The translations under genes were made by a program, and so were the position numbers. From Pelotomaculum thermopropionicum SI (lineage in GTDB: Bacteria; Bacillota; Desulfotomaculia; Desulfotomaculales; Pelotomaculaceae), in NCBI GenBank assembly GCA_000010565.1, contig AP009389.1, positions 1,612,001 through 1,676,000 of the forward strand: DNA of 64,000 nt, read 5' to 3'. This document shows positions 42,237 to 50,374 of the stretch, in pieces (positions within the stretch are counted from its first letter, which is position 1; every line of letters starts with the position of its first letter). The notes beneath the pieces were generated by a model. It saw only the letters and a program-made list of their open reading frames with translations. It had not been told where the DNA came from and made no database searches.

Positions 42237-43367
42237 TTACCTGAGCAATGATCTGGAAATAACACCTCTTAAGATCTGGTTGGTCCCTTCGTAAATAGAT
42301 AGAATCCTGGCGTCACGCCATATTTTTTCTACATAAGTTTCCCTGGTATAACCGTAAACGCCCATGATCTCCATAGCGTCTCTTGCGACTCGTATGGCCA
42401 TTTCGGTGCAAAACAATTTAGCAATGGCAGAGTGCCTTGAATACGGCTGGCAGGTATCTTTCAACATGGCACCCCGGTAAACAAGCTGTTTGCCAGCCTC
42501 CACGGCAGCAACCATATCTGCAATCTTAAAGGAAACGGCCTGTTGAGAAGCCAGGGGCTTGCCATTATCCACGCGGGCCTTAACAAATTTCACACATTCA
42601 TCCAGCGCTCTCCTAGCAACTCCGACAGCCTGCGCGGCCACCATTAAACGGCCTGAATCCAGGGCCTTCATGGCCAGCTTCATGCCGTCACCTTCTTTTC
42701 CAAGCAAATGAGATGCTGGCACTCTAACATCTTGCAATATGAGTTCTACCGTATTGGAGGCGCGGATACCCATTTTGTCCTCCACTTTACCGGTGCTGAT
42801 ACCTTCTCTCCAGCGCTCTACAATAAAGGCACTTAAACCTTTTTTGCCCTTGCTTTTATCCGTTGACGCAAACACTATGTAAATAGCTGCCAGCCCGCCC
42901 TGTGTAATAAAGCATTTTGTTCCATTGAGTACATACTCGTCTCCTTTTTTCCTGGCGGTAGTAGAGATAGCTCCAATGTCCGACCCGGCACATGGTTCAG
43001 TCATGGCAAAAGCGCCGTAGTTACCTTCAAGTAAAGTGCCAAAATGCAATTTCTTCTGCTCCGGCGTACCTGCTATTAAAACTGGAAAAGAACACAAGTT
43101 GTTCGCACCTAAAGCAGTAGCCACCCCCAGGCAGCCATAGCTTAACTCCTCCATTACCACGGCACAGCTTACCGCATCCAGTTCCGGTCCGCCAACTTCT
43201 TTCGGCGCAACCATACATATCAACCCGGTTTCTTTCCATGACTTTAAAATTGACAACGGCAGCTCACCTGTGGCGTCGACCTCCATGGCTATAGGATCAA
43301 CATGCTCTTTTACAAAGGCCCGGACTTTTTTTTGTATTTCCACAGTTTCAGATTTGAAATCATACAT
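42237..43367 (-). CDS. Acyl-CoA dehydrogenase
   Basis: This 376-residue enzyme is a typical short-chain/butyryl-type member: FAMTEPCAGSDIGAIST, DEYVLNGTKCFITQGG, KMGIRASNTVELILQDVRVP, FVKARVDNGKPLASQQAVSFKIADM, DAMEIMGVYGYTRETYVEKIWRDARILSIYEGTNQILRGVISRSLLR. The catalytic Glu is in IYEGT. The ATG at 43367 lacks a strong ribosome site. It is followed by a second dehydrogenase and preceded by the CoA-transferase on the same strand, so the acid is probably activated by CoA transfer and then oxidised here, with electrons going to EtfAB. Confidence 0.95.
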   Translation of the reverse strand: MYDFKSETVEIQKKVRAFVKEHVDPIAMEVDATGELPLSILKSWKETGLICMVAPKEVGGPELDAVSCAVVMEELSYGCLGVATALGANNLCSFPVLIAGTPEQKKLHFGTLLEGNYGAFAMTEPCAGSDIGAISTTARKKGDEYVLNGTKCFITQGGLAAIYIVFASTDKSKGKKGLSAFIVERWREGISTGKVEDKMGIRASNTVELILQDVRVPASHLLGKEGDGMKLAMKALDSGRLMVAAQAVGVARRALDECVKFVKARVDNGKPLASQQAVSFKIADMVAAVEAGKQLVYRGAMLKDTCQPYSRHSAIAKLFCTEMAIRVARDAMEIMGVYGYTRETYVEKIWRDARILSIYEGTNQILRGVISRSLLR

Positions 43368-43508
43368 GCCGGTTCATCAACTTTCACTTTGTAGTTCAAA
43401 TTTCCCTGGATGGCAAGCAACTTTCTTTCATAGCCGCCATCCAGGGCTGAAATGTGAATTTCCCAAATTAAGGTTCTACGGTAATAAAGCCATGTTCAGG
43501 CCGGCTAA

Positions 43509-45128
43509 TTATTTTACTTTTGCGTCCCAAACGGCCTTCAATCCACCGTTGCCCCAAACAGGCTGGAAGATCTCAGCGGGCATAAGCTTCGGGCCACCTG
43601 GCGGGATGATAGGAGTAAACTCCATTTGATCTAAAATATCTTTCTGAAGATCTACACCAGGTGCAATTTCAGTTAAAACCATGCCCTCCGGAGTTCTTTC
43701 CAATACACACCTTTCAGTAATATAAAGTAACTTTTTACCCCTCTTAACTGCCAAGTTTGCGTCAAAGGTTAACTGTAAGCATTTCTTTACAAACTTTTTA
43801 ATTTTACCTTCTTTCTTTATTACAAGCTTACCGTCTTCAATAGTTTCCTCTAAACCCTTGGTAGTAAATGTACCGATAAACAAAGCAACTTTTGCATTTG
43901 CAGCTATATTGGCAAACCCACCCACACCAAGAGTTACGCCGTTTAGGTATGAAGTATTGATTGAACCGTCCTCCTGTGCTTCGGATAAACCGAACACACC
44001 GAAATCTATTCCTGTCCCGTCAAACCAATCGAAATGCTCGCCCTGATCTACAGATGCTTCGACATTCCAATGGCATCCAAAATCAGGGCCGCTACCAGGA
44101 ACTCCGCCGATAGAACCGGATTCGGAAATCAAAGTAATTTCATCATACACGCCTTCTTCAGCCAGTACGTTGCCGCAGAAGGTAGGCAGACCGATACCAA
44201 AATTACACATCCAACCAGGCTGGGCTTCCATTAAAGCTCTTCTTACAATTACTTTCTGTGGGTCAAGAGGCATTGGTTTTAAGGCTTCTTTGATAGGAAC
44301 TCTAATTCTTCCAGTAAATCCTTGCCAGTAAGTATATTTTTTCACACCATGCGGCCATAAGCCATGGACTATATCTTCAGGATTTTCCGCAACCACTACA
44401 TAGTCTACTAAATTACGACTAACCTTAACTAATTTAGGATCTAAAGACCCTGCCTTAGCAAGGCGCTCAACCTGAACAATAACTGTTCCGCCATAAGCTT
44501 TTACAGCACGTGCAACTGCTGACAACTCGAGGTTATAAACTTCATTTTCAGCCGTGATGTTACCGTTTTCGTCAGCTGTGGTAGCTCTAATTAATCCCTT
44601 AGTATAAGGCAAGCCTCTATAGAAAAGATACTCTTCTCCCAAAAAATCAGGAATGTACTTGATAAACTCCTTGTCTTGAGCCTTCAATTCCTCGGTAATC
44701 CTCTTAGCACTGGGATTTAAACAACCACCGTCAACACGCGGGTCCATGAAAGTACCAAGACCAACTTTCGACAGAACACCTGGCATGCCTCTGCCTTGCT
44801 CCCTGTACATCTGTAGCATTGTCCCTAAAGGCATATACCATGCAGGTAATTTATCTTCCTGGATCAGCCTTGCAATTCCAGGAGTAGTACTTTCATGTGA
44901 AGAAATGTCCCATTTTAACATACCTTCATGGGCAAAGCATTCTGCCGGTATGCAACCCGCAGCATGAACATGAACCATATCGCGAGGATGACCCGTCTCC
45001 AGGAAGCGTTTCTCGATAGCCTTACCGATTTCTTCCGGCCACCCACTCTGTCCGAAAGATGCTCCCAGAATTATGTCACCATCAACGAACAGCTCCGCTG
45101 CCTCTTTTACAGTAATAAATTTTGCCAT
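43509..45128 (-). CDS. Acyl-CoA:acetate/propionate CoA-transferase (YdiF-like)
   Basis: This complete 539-residue family I CoA-transferase has alpha- and beta-like halves fused. GLGTFMDPR and RATTADENGN are in the first half and GIGLPTFCGNVLAEEGVYDEITLISESGSIGG in the second; Glu336 of ESGSIGG is the expected catalytic residue that forms the glutamyl-CoA thioester. GGGGGAAATGGAGT-ATG sets the start. It resembles the partial enzyme at 1-632. It leads the run with two acyl-CoA dehydrogenases and so probably supplies their acyl-CoA. The acid is not predictable from sequence. Confidence 0.92.
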   Translation of the reverse strand: MAKFITVKEAAELFVDGDIILGASFGQSGWPEEIGKAIEKRFLETGHPRDMVHVHAAGCIPAECFAHEGMLKWDISSHESTTPGIARLIQEDKLPAWYMPLGTMLQMYREQGRGMPGVLSKVGLGTFMDPRVDGGCLNPSAKRITEELKAQDKEFIKYIPDFLGEEYLFYRGLPYTKGLIRATTADENGNITAENEVYNLELSAVARAVKAYGGTVIVQVERLAKAGSLDPKLVKVSRNLVDYVVVAENPEDIVHGLWPHGVKKYTYWQGFTGRIRVPIKEALKPMPLDPQKVIVRRALMEAQPGWMCNFGIGLPTFCGNVLAEEGVYDEITLISESGSIGGVPGSGPDFGCHWNVEASVDQGEHFDWFDGTGIDFGVFGLSEAQEDGSINTSYLNGVTLGVGGFANIAANAKVALFIGTFTTKGLEETIEDGKLVIKKEGKIKKFVKKCLQLTFDANLAVKRGKKLLYITERCVLERTPEGMVLTEIAPGVDLQKDILDQMEFTPIIPPGGPKLMPAEIFQPVWGNGGLKAVWDAKVK

Positions 45129-45475
45129 ACTCCATTTCCCCCTTAATCTTAAATCTTAACCATACTGACATTGTTTTAGGCAAGTCGATAGATTTATGTT
45201 ACCTTATAATGTCCAAAGCCTGCGGGGATTAAGCCGCCCTTCAGGACGGCTGTCTCAATATTGCAAAGGTACTACTGTCCCGTTACTTCGTCTCTGATAT
45301 GCGTAGATGCTTCTTCCACAGTAATGACTTTTGACAGTAACTATCTTCTTTTAATCTTCTATTTTGTATTTTTAATTTGTTACTTTTGTTACTAGCATTG
45401 TTATTAATTGTGCCGGCGGCTTGATCTTTCACACCGCCGGCACAAAAACATTACCACACGGCAGTGTACATATGG
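45129..45475. other. Intergenic region with two hairpins
   Basis: No gene. AGCCGCCC-TTCA-GGACGGCT at 45232-45252 is a compact stem without a T run. The strong stem at 45409-45444 is listed as a terminator. The promoter of the CoA-transferase should lie in the first 150 bp. Confidence 0.5.
45409..45444 (-). terminator. Terminator-like hairpin after the molybdenum hydroxylase operon
   Basis: TGTGCCGGCGG and CCGCCGGCACA form a perfect 11-bp stem with a 14-base loop, 32 bp past the large-subunit stop. The following minus-strand bases (ATTAATAAC) lack a T run. Confidence 0.55.
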
Positions 45476-47872
45476 TTATTTAGGGGAACACCCACAGCCA
45501 GTTTCTTTTTCTCTTTTTTCTTTTAAAGCCTTAAGAACTTTTTCCGGCGTAATGGGCACTTCGTAGAACCTTACCCCTATAGCATCATAAATAGCATTGG
45601 CAATTGCCGGGAATGTAGGCTGAACGGCACCTTCACCGGTTTCTTTAACCCCAAAGGGTGCTGTCGGGTCGTAGCTCTCCACTATGTTGGTGTTCATTTC
45701 CGGCATCTCCATGACGGTCGGCACCTTGTAGTCGTGGAGGTTAGGGTTTAATATTCTGCCGGTTTCGTCCACAAGCATATTTTCGTAGAGCGCTGCGCCC
45801 ATGTTGAAGATGATGGAACCTTCTACTTGGCCTTCCGCACTCATGGGGTTGACCGGCGTGCCCATATCACCGGCCTCGGTAACTTTTTTCACGTAGACTC
45901 TGCCGGTCTCTACGTCTACTTCTACTTCGTGCACCTGACAACTGAAACCAAAGGTTGGGGAGTGGCCAATATTGGCACCCTGTACCCGGTTGCCGGTAAT
46001 GAGATCTATGCCCTTGCGCCGCGCCGGCGTGAAGTGGCCTATACCTACCAGTGAGCCGACGGTGTTTACTACTGCGCGAACAGCTTTCTCCCAATCCATG
46101 TTAAACTTAGGCTCGTAAATAGAGTAAATCTTGCGGTCTTTAATGGCCAGCTGATCGGCCCGGCAACCAAGAATGCCGGCAGCTACCTCTTTGATCTTCT
46201 GGTTGATTTGTTCGGCGGCCTCCTTGATTGCAGCACCGGTAGCATAGGTTACTCGGCTGGCGAAACTGCCCAGGTCGAAGGTTCCAGTCTCAGTGTCGCC
46301 AGAAATGACGTGCACATCTTCATAGTGCACACCCAGCGCTTCGGCAGCCATCTGGGCAATGACGGTGTTGCAGCCCTGACCAATGTCGGCAGCCGCGCAG
46401 TGGACTGTCACTCCGCCTTCGGTGTCCACCCGGATCAACACAGTAGTATGCGGACGATAAGACTGGTAAAGGGTATAAGCGGTGCCAGAAATGTAATAAC
46501 CGCCGGCTAAACCGATGCCTTTGCCAAAGGGCAGCTTGCCGTGTTTTTCCAAATAGCCGGATTTTTCTACTGCTACCTGCAGGCACTTCTTGTATTCGCT
46601 GTGCGGCACATACATGTTGTTTATTGCGGTGTAACCCGATTCTACGGCGTTCTTCATCTTTAGTTCATACGGGCTCATGCCCATCATCTCAGCCAGTTCG
46701 TCCAGGATACACTCCATAGCAAACCTGGGCTGAACACCACCAAGACCGCGCATGGCGCCGGTAGATGGTTTATTAGTAAAGACGCTTTTACCGCGGAAGC
46801 GGGCGTTAGGTACTTTGTAGGGCAGGTGAATCATGGAGGCCGTGTAGAACAGCACGACTATACCCCAGCCAGCGTAGGCACCCTTGTCCAGGATGTTTTC
46901 GAAGTCCACAGCTTTAATGTAGCCATCTTTATCTACGCCGACTTTTAGCTTCATGTAGCAGGGGTGCCTACCTTTGTTAGTCATGAATACTTCTTGACGC
47001 TCGAAGGTGATTTTAACCGGCCGGCCGATCTTCCGGGACAATAGGGCAGCACAAAAGTCCGCCGAACTAGCCTCGCCTTTACCGCCAAAACCGCCGCCCA
47101 CAGCCGGCAAGATCACGCGGATCTTGCTCATGGGCATCTCCAGAACGATGGACAACTGGCGGTGCAGATAATGTGGCACTTGTGTACTGGACCACACCGT
47201 CAGCTTCCCGCTCTGGGGATCATAGCTGGCCAGTGAGGTGTGCGGCTCGAGAAAGGCTTGTTGGGGATAATTAGTCTTGAATTCTCTTTCTATGACATAC
47301 GCACACTCTTCAAAGGCTTTGTCTACGTCGCCGTAAACTTGTACACCTTCATGGAGGATGTTCCCCGGCCTGTCTTCATGGATGAGCACTTCGTCAGCTC
47401 GGGCCATGGACTCAAAAGGATCTAACAACACCGGCAGTGGCTCGTATTCTACTTCTATTAAATCAAGGGCAGCCTCTGCGGTTTCTTCATCAACGGCGGC
47501 TACAGCGGCCACTCCTTCACCCCAAAAACGAACTTTATCTACAGCCAGTGCTGTCTCGTTGGCTGACTGGGGCACTATGCCCCACTTGTTGGGAGCTTCG
47601 TCTCCGGTAAGAACTGCCAGAACCCCGGGCAGCTCAAGTGCTTTGCTATAATCAATCTTCTTTATCTTGGCATGGGCGTACTCTGTGCAACGCTTGATTT
47701 TCCCGTAGACCATGCCCGGCAGGGTCATGTCGTCCGTATAAAGAGCTTCACCTTTAGCCTTTGCAGGAGCATCTATGCGCGGCACGCTCCTCCCAACCTG
47801 GGTATGCCTTCTTTCATCCAAAAAGGACGGTTTTCCTTCGCGGACATATTGCTCTTTATCCCACATTCCCAT
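45476..47872 (-). CDS. Molybdenum hydroxylase large (molybdopterin-binding) subunit, xanthine dehydrogenase family
   Basis: This 798-residue protein has an N-terminal aldehyde-oxidase a/b hammerhead (VPRIDAPAKAKGEALYTDDM) and the molybdopterin domains with VGGGFGGKGE, STGAMRGLGGVQPRFAMECILDELAE, AADIGQGCNTV and the catalytic-Glu region FGVKETGEGAVQP. It lacks the CO dehydrogenase AYxCSFR loop. Such enzymes hydroxylate or dehydroxylate ring or acyl substrates with water as oxygen source. The tail ends CGCSPK. The ATG directly abuts the stop of the 2Fe-2S subunit gene. 4-hydroxybenzoyl-CoA reductase is possible but not supported by the FAD subunit. Substrate unknown. Confidence 0.9.
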   Translation of the reverse strand: MGMWDKEQYVREGKPSFLDERRHTQVGRSVPRIDAPAKAKGEALYTDDMTLPGMVYGKIKRCTEYAHAKIKKIDYSKALELPGVLAVLTGDEAPNKWGIVPQSANETALAVDKVRFWGEGVAAVAAVDEETAEAALDLIEVEYEPLPVLLDPFESMARADEVLIHEDRPGNILHEGVQVYGDVDKAFEECAYVIEREFKTNYPQQAFLEPHTSLASYDPQSGKLTVWSSTQVPHYLHRQLSIVLEMPMSKIRVILPAVGGGFGGKGEASSADFCAALLSRKIGRPVKITFERQEVFMTNKGRHPCYMKLKVGVDKDGYIKAVDFENILDKGAYAGWGIVVLFYTASMIHLPYKVPNARFRGKSVFTNKPSTGAMRGLGGVQPRFAMECILDELAEMMGMSPYELKMKNAVESGYTAINNMYVPHSEYKKCLQVAVEKSGYLEKHGKLPFGKGIGLAGGYYISGTAYTLYQSYRPHTTVLIRVDTEGGVTVHCAAADIGQGCNTVIAQMAAEALGVHYEDVHVISGDTETGTFDLGSFASRVTYATGAAIKEAAEQINQKIKEVAAGILGCRADQLAIKDRKIYSIYEPKFNMDWEKAVRAVVNTVGSLVGIGHFTPARRKGIDLITGNRVQGANIGHSPTFGFSCQVHEVEVDVETGRVYVKKVTEAGDMGTPVNPMSAEGQVEGSIIFNMGAALYENMLVDETGRILNPNLHDYKVPTVMEMPEMNTNIVESYDPTAPFGVKETGEGAVQPTFPAIANAIYDAIGVRFYEVPITPEKVLKALKEKREKETGCGCSPK

Positions 47873-48358
47873 TTATTTCACCCCCTCTGTGGATATGGCT
47901 CCGGAAGCAGCTTCAATTGCTTCAACAATCTTTTTATAACCTGTACAACGGCAAATATTTCCCGCTATGGCACGCTTTATCTCAAACTGGCTGGGTTTAG
48001 GATTCCTGTCCAGCAACCCTTTTGCCGACATGATCATGCCCGGAGTGCAAAAGCCGCACTGGATGGCGCCATGATCAACAAATGCCTGCTGAATTGGATG
48101 TAAAGTACCATCTGGGCGTGCTAAACCTTCAATGGTTGTTATCTTCTTACCTTTGCAGGCAATGGCCAGCGTAATGCAGGACAATACCGGTTTGCCGTCA
48201 ACCAGCACGGTACAAGCGCCGCAGTCGCCTGCTCCACAGCCTTTCTTGGTACCGGTAAGACCCACTTTCTTCCTCAGTACGTCAACCAGCAAATCCCTGG
48301 GCTCAACTGCTACATCATAAACCCGGCCGTTAATCTCTAACTGAATCAACTGTTTCAC
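47873..48358 (-). CDS. Molybdenum hydroxylase 2Fe-2S subunit
   Basis: This 161-residue protein has the plant-type 2Fe-2S motif GCGAGDCGACTVLVDGKPVLSC (N-terminal cluster) and the helical second-cluster domain CGFCTPGMIMSAKGLL with NICRCTGYKKIVEAI. All eight Cys ligands of the CoxS/XdhC class are present. It transfers electrons from the molybdenum site to FAD. Translation starts at GTG 48358, three bases after the FAD-subunit stop, and no bases separate it from the large-subunit ATG; tight coupling supports one complex. Confidence 0.95.
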   Translation of the reverse strand: MKQLIQLEINGRVYDVAVEPRDLLVDVLRKKVGLTGTKKGCGAGDCGACTVLVDGKPVLSCITLAIACKGKKITTIEGLARPDGTLHPIQQAFVDHGAIQCGFCTPGMIMSAKGLLDRNPKPSQFEIKRAIAGNICRCTGYKKIVEAIEAASGAISTEGVK

Positions 48359-48361
48359 TAA

Positions 48362-49243
48362 CTACACCCCCTTCGCGGCGGCATAAGCCTCTTTAATCAC
48401 CCTGCGGGTCAGCACACCAACAATCTCTCGCCTGTATTCTGCTGAAGCCCGAATGTCGGAAATAGGCTTGGCTTCGCCGCGAGCTGCTTCGGCCGCCTTC
48501 TCAAGTAATACATTGCTGAGTTTCTGCCCGGTCAAAAGGGCGGGCACTCCTTCCGATACTAAAGGCCTTGGCGAAACAGAACCCATCACAAACTTTATAT
48601 TTTTAATTGTTTCGCCGTCATCTGCCAACTCTAAATTGACAGCCACGTTAACACAATCGATTTCCATGGCATCCCTGCGCCCCATGTACATATAACGGCT
48701 CGCAGACCTGGGCGCCGGCTCGGGCAGTACGAACTTGGTCAGCACCTCCCCTTCAGCAAGAGCAGTCTTGCGGTTACCTACAATAAATTCCTCTAAAGGC
48801 ATTTCCCTTTCCCCGGAAATGCTGCCGATCACAACTTTTGCCCCCAGCGCTACCAAAGGCGTGGGTGTCTCCGCCGCCGGCGAAGCATTGCAACTATTAC
48901 CCCCAATAGTTGCCATGTGTCTTACCTGTGATGAACCTAACTCACCGGCCGCCTGGTGAAGAGCAAAATATTTTTCTTTAATTAAATCGGAAAACTCAAT
49001 TTCTGCAATCTTGGTGGCTGCTCCTATAACAGCTCCCTTGCCGGGCTCGTAAAAAATACCTTTAAACTCTTCTACTCCGTTAATGTCAATCAAATATTCC
49101 GGCTTGATCAACTTATCTTTCATTGCAACAATCAGGTCTGTTCCACCAGCAAGTATCTTTGCCTTGCTCCCCAAACTGCGGACCAACTCAAAAACCTCAG
49201 CGGCTGTCCTGGGAGCAAAATACTCAAACTGATTCATGAACAT
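48362..49243 (-). CDS. Molybdenum hydroxylase FAD-binding subunit
   Basis: This 293-residue CoxM-type protein has the FAD-binding motifs AKILAGGTDLIVAMK and HMATIGGNSCNASPAAETPTPLVALGA, with the C-terminal CO_deh_flav_C domain. It lacks the roughly 40-residue insertion with extra Cys that carries the 4Fe-4S cluster in 4-hydroxybenzoyl-CoA reductase, which argues against that reductase. GGGGGTGGATTTAG-ATG sets the start. It is the first gene of the three-gene operon. Confidence 0.93.
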   Translation of the reverse strand: MFMNQFEYFAPRTAAEVFELVRSLGSKAKILAGGTDLIVAMKDKLIKPEYLIDINGVEEFKGIFYEPGKGAVIGAATKIAEIEFSDLIKEKYFALHQAAGELGSSQVRHMATIGGNSCNASPAAETPTPLVALGAKVVIGSISGEREMPLEEFIVGNRKTALAEGEVLTKFVLPEPAPRSASRYMYMGRRDAMEIDCVNVAVNLELADDGETIKNIKFVMGSVSPRPLVSEGVPALLTGQKLSNVLLEKAAEAARGEAKPISDIRASAEYRREIVGVLTRRVIKEAYAAAKGV

Positions 49244-49984
49244 CTAAATCCACCCCCTTTTATATCTTTCCGCTCAATCAATGACACCATCACAATACTG
49301 CATTATAACCAGAAATGCCCCCTTCCCTAATATTGCAGCTTTTTACCTCAAGGCCAGAGGTCAGAGGCTCGGGCCCACACTTCATAACCGCTGCTTATCT
49401 TTTAACAATAACCACATCCACACCCCGATTGGCACTAACCACTATACGTGCCTCTCTTTGTCCGCTCCACCCTCCTTACTCCTCATCATTCTCTAGTAAA
49501 TTAACCGCACTAAATATGTTAATGGGCCACCCCGACCCTGACCTTTCCTAATAAAGCTTTCCCAATTTAAGTAACCTTGCCAAATCCATAAAAACTCTCT
49601 TCACAGAAAAATTGCCTCTCAACCAATAATTACCCGTAAATTGTTACTGTTTGAACAAAATAATATATTCTATAGTATTTTTATAAAAATTAAAATGATT
49701 TACTGTAGTATATTATATAGTAACGCTTGAAAAAAATAAATAGGTTTATTAAAAATTTTTGTAAAAAATAACGTTATAAAATTTATAAGTAATATTAATA
49801 AAAACTCAATGGCAGAGTAATCCAGCTTACAGAATCATGTCATTTTTCTAAATTTTTTAAAAGAATAAAAAATATTTTTTATAGACAAATCTAAAACCTT
49901 AAACTATAATTAAGTTTATAGTTTATGGTAATATAAGCTATAATATAATGATCTTTTATAAAAATTAAACAGGAGGATTAACAA
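49244..49984. other. Divergent intergenic region, hydroxylase operon / NifX-like gene
   Basis: This 741-bp stretch lacks a credible gene. The part nearer the hydroxylase is of mixed composition, and the part from 49660 on is very AT-rich. It contains the palindrome at 49700-49722, related to the one near padR. AGGAGGATTAACA precedes the NifX-like gene. Confidence 0.55.
49700..49722. promoter_or_regulatory. AT palindrome shared with the padR/etf region
   Basis: TTACTGTAG (from 49700) and TATATTATATAGTA form an inverted repeat with TTACT/AGTAA outer arms; 20 of 23 bases equal 14971-14993. The reverse strand contains TATAAT, a possible -10 box. Confidence 0.4.
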
Positions 49985-50329
49985 ATGAAAATAGCCATGC
50001 CACTTAATAAGGGGAAAATAAATGAGCACTTCGGCAGCAGCAGGGAATTTATTATCCTGGAAATTTATAACGGCAAAATAATAGACAAGAAAATTATTGC
50101 AAATGAAATTGTGCATAACCGCGGTGGACTGGCTCAATTTCTAAAAGAAGAAGGTGTAGAAGTTGTTATTGCAAAAGGTATCAGCCGCCCTATGGCGGAA
50201 ACTCTTTATTATGAAGGCTTATACTTGATAACAGGGGCTGAGGGAGAGGTAGAAAGGATAGTTGAAGACTTTCTCAGCGGACAGTTGGTTTCAAGACCTG
50301 TAGTATGTGCCTGTGGCGGGCACAACTAA
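49985..50329 (+). CDS. NifX/NafY-like (dinitrogenase FeMo-cofactor-binding family) small protein
   Basis: This 114-residue single-domain protein has KIAMPLNKGKINEHFGSSREFIILEIYNGKI at the start, NRGGLAQFLKEEGVEVVIAKGISRPMAETLYYEGLYLITG in the middle, and a short Cys-rich tail, VCACGGHN. The family binds or carries iron-molybdenum or iron-sulfur clusters; no nitrogenase genes are in the window, so the cargo is unknown. A closely similar paralogue is at 51965-52336 beyond rtcB. GGAGGATTAACAA-ATG sets the start. Confidence 0.88.
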   Translation: MKIAMPLNKGKINEHFGSSREFIILEIYNGKIIDKKIIANEIVHNRGGLAQFLKEEGVEVVIAKGISRPMAETLYYEGLYLITGAEGEVERIVEDFLSGQLVSRPVVCACGGHN

Positions 50330-50374
50330 CAGGCAAAAATTACCGGTCAGGTGATAATGAATCTGGAATCCCTG

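Noticed and set aside
45476-47872. Aerobic-type CO dehydrogenase large subunit
   Set aside because: CoxD/CoxE-like genes are present in the window, but the active-site loop reads STGAMRGLGG, not AYxCSFR.
45476-49243. 4-hydroxybenzoyl-CoA reductase (HcrABC)
   Set aside because: Tempting because of the CoA ligase and dehydrogenases, but the FAD subunit lacks the Cys-bearing 4Fe-4S insertion that marks that enzyme, so only the general family is called.
49281-49551. Plus-strand gene upstream of the hydroxylase operon
   Set aside because: Two overlapping frames with low-complexity Ser/Leu/Pro composition and no ribosome site; more likely noncoding.
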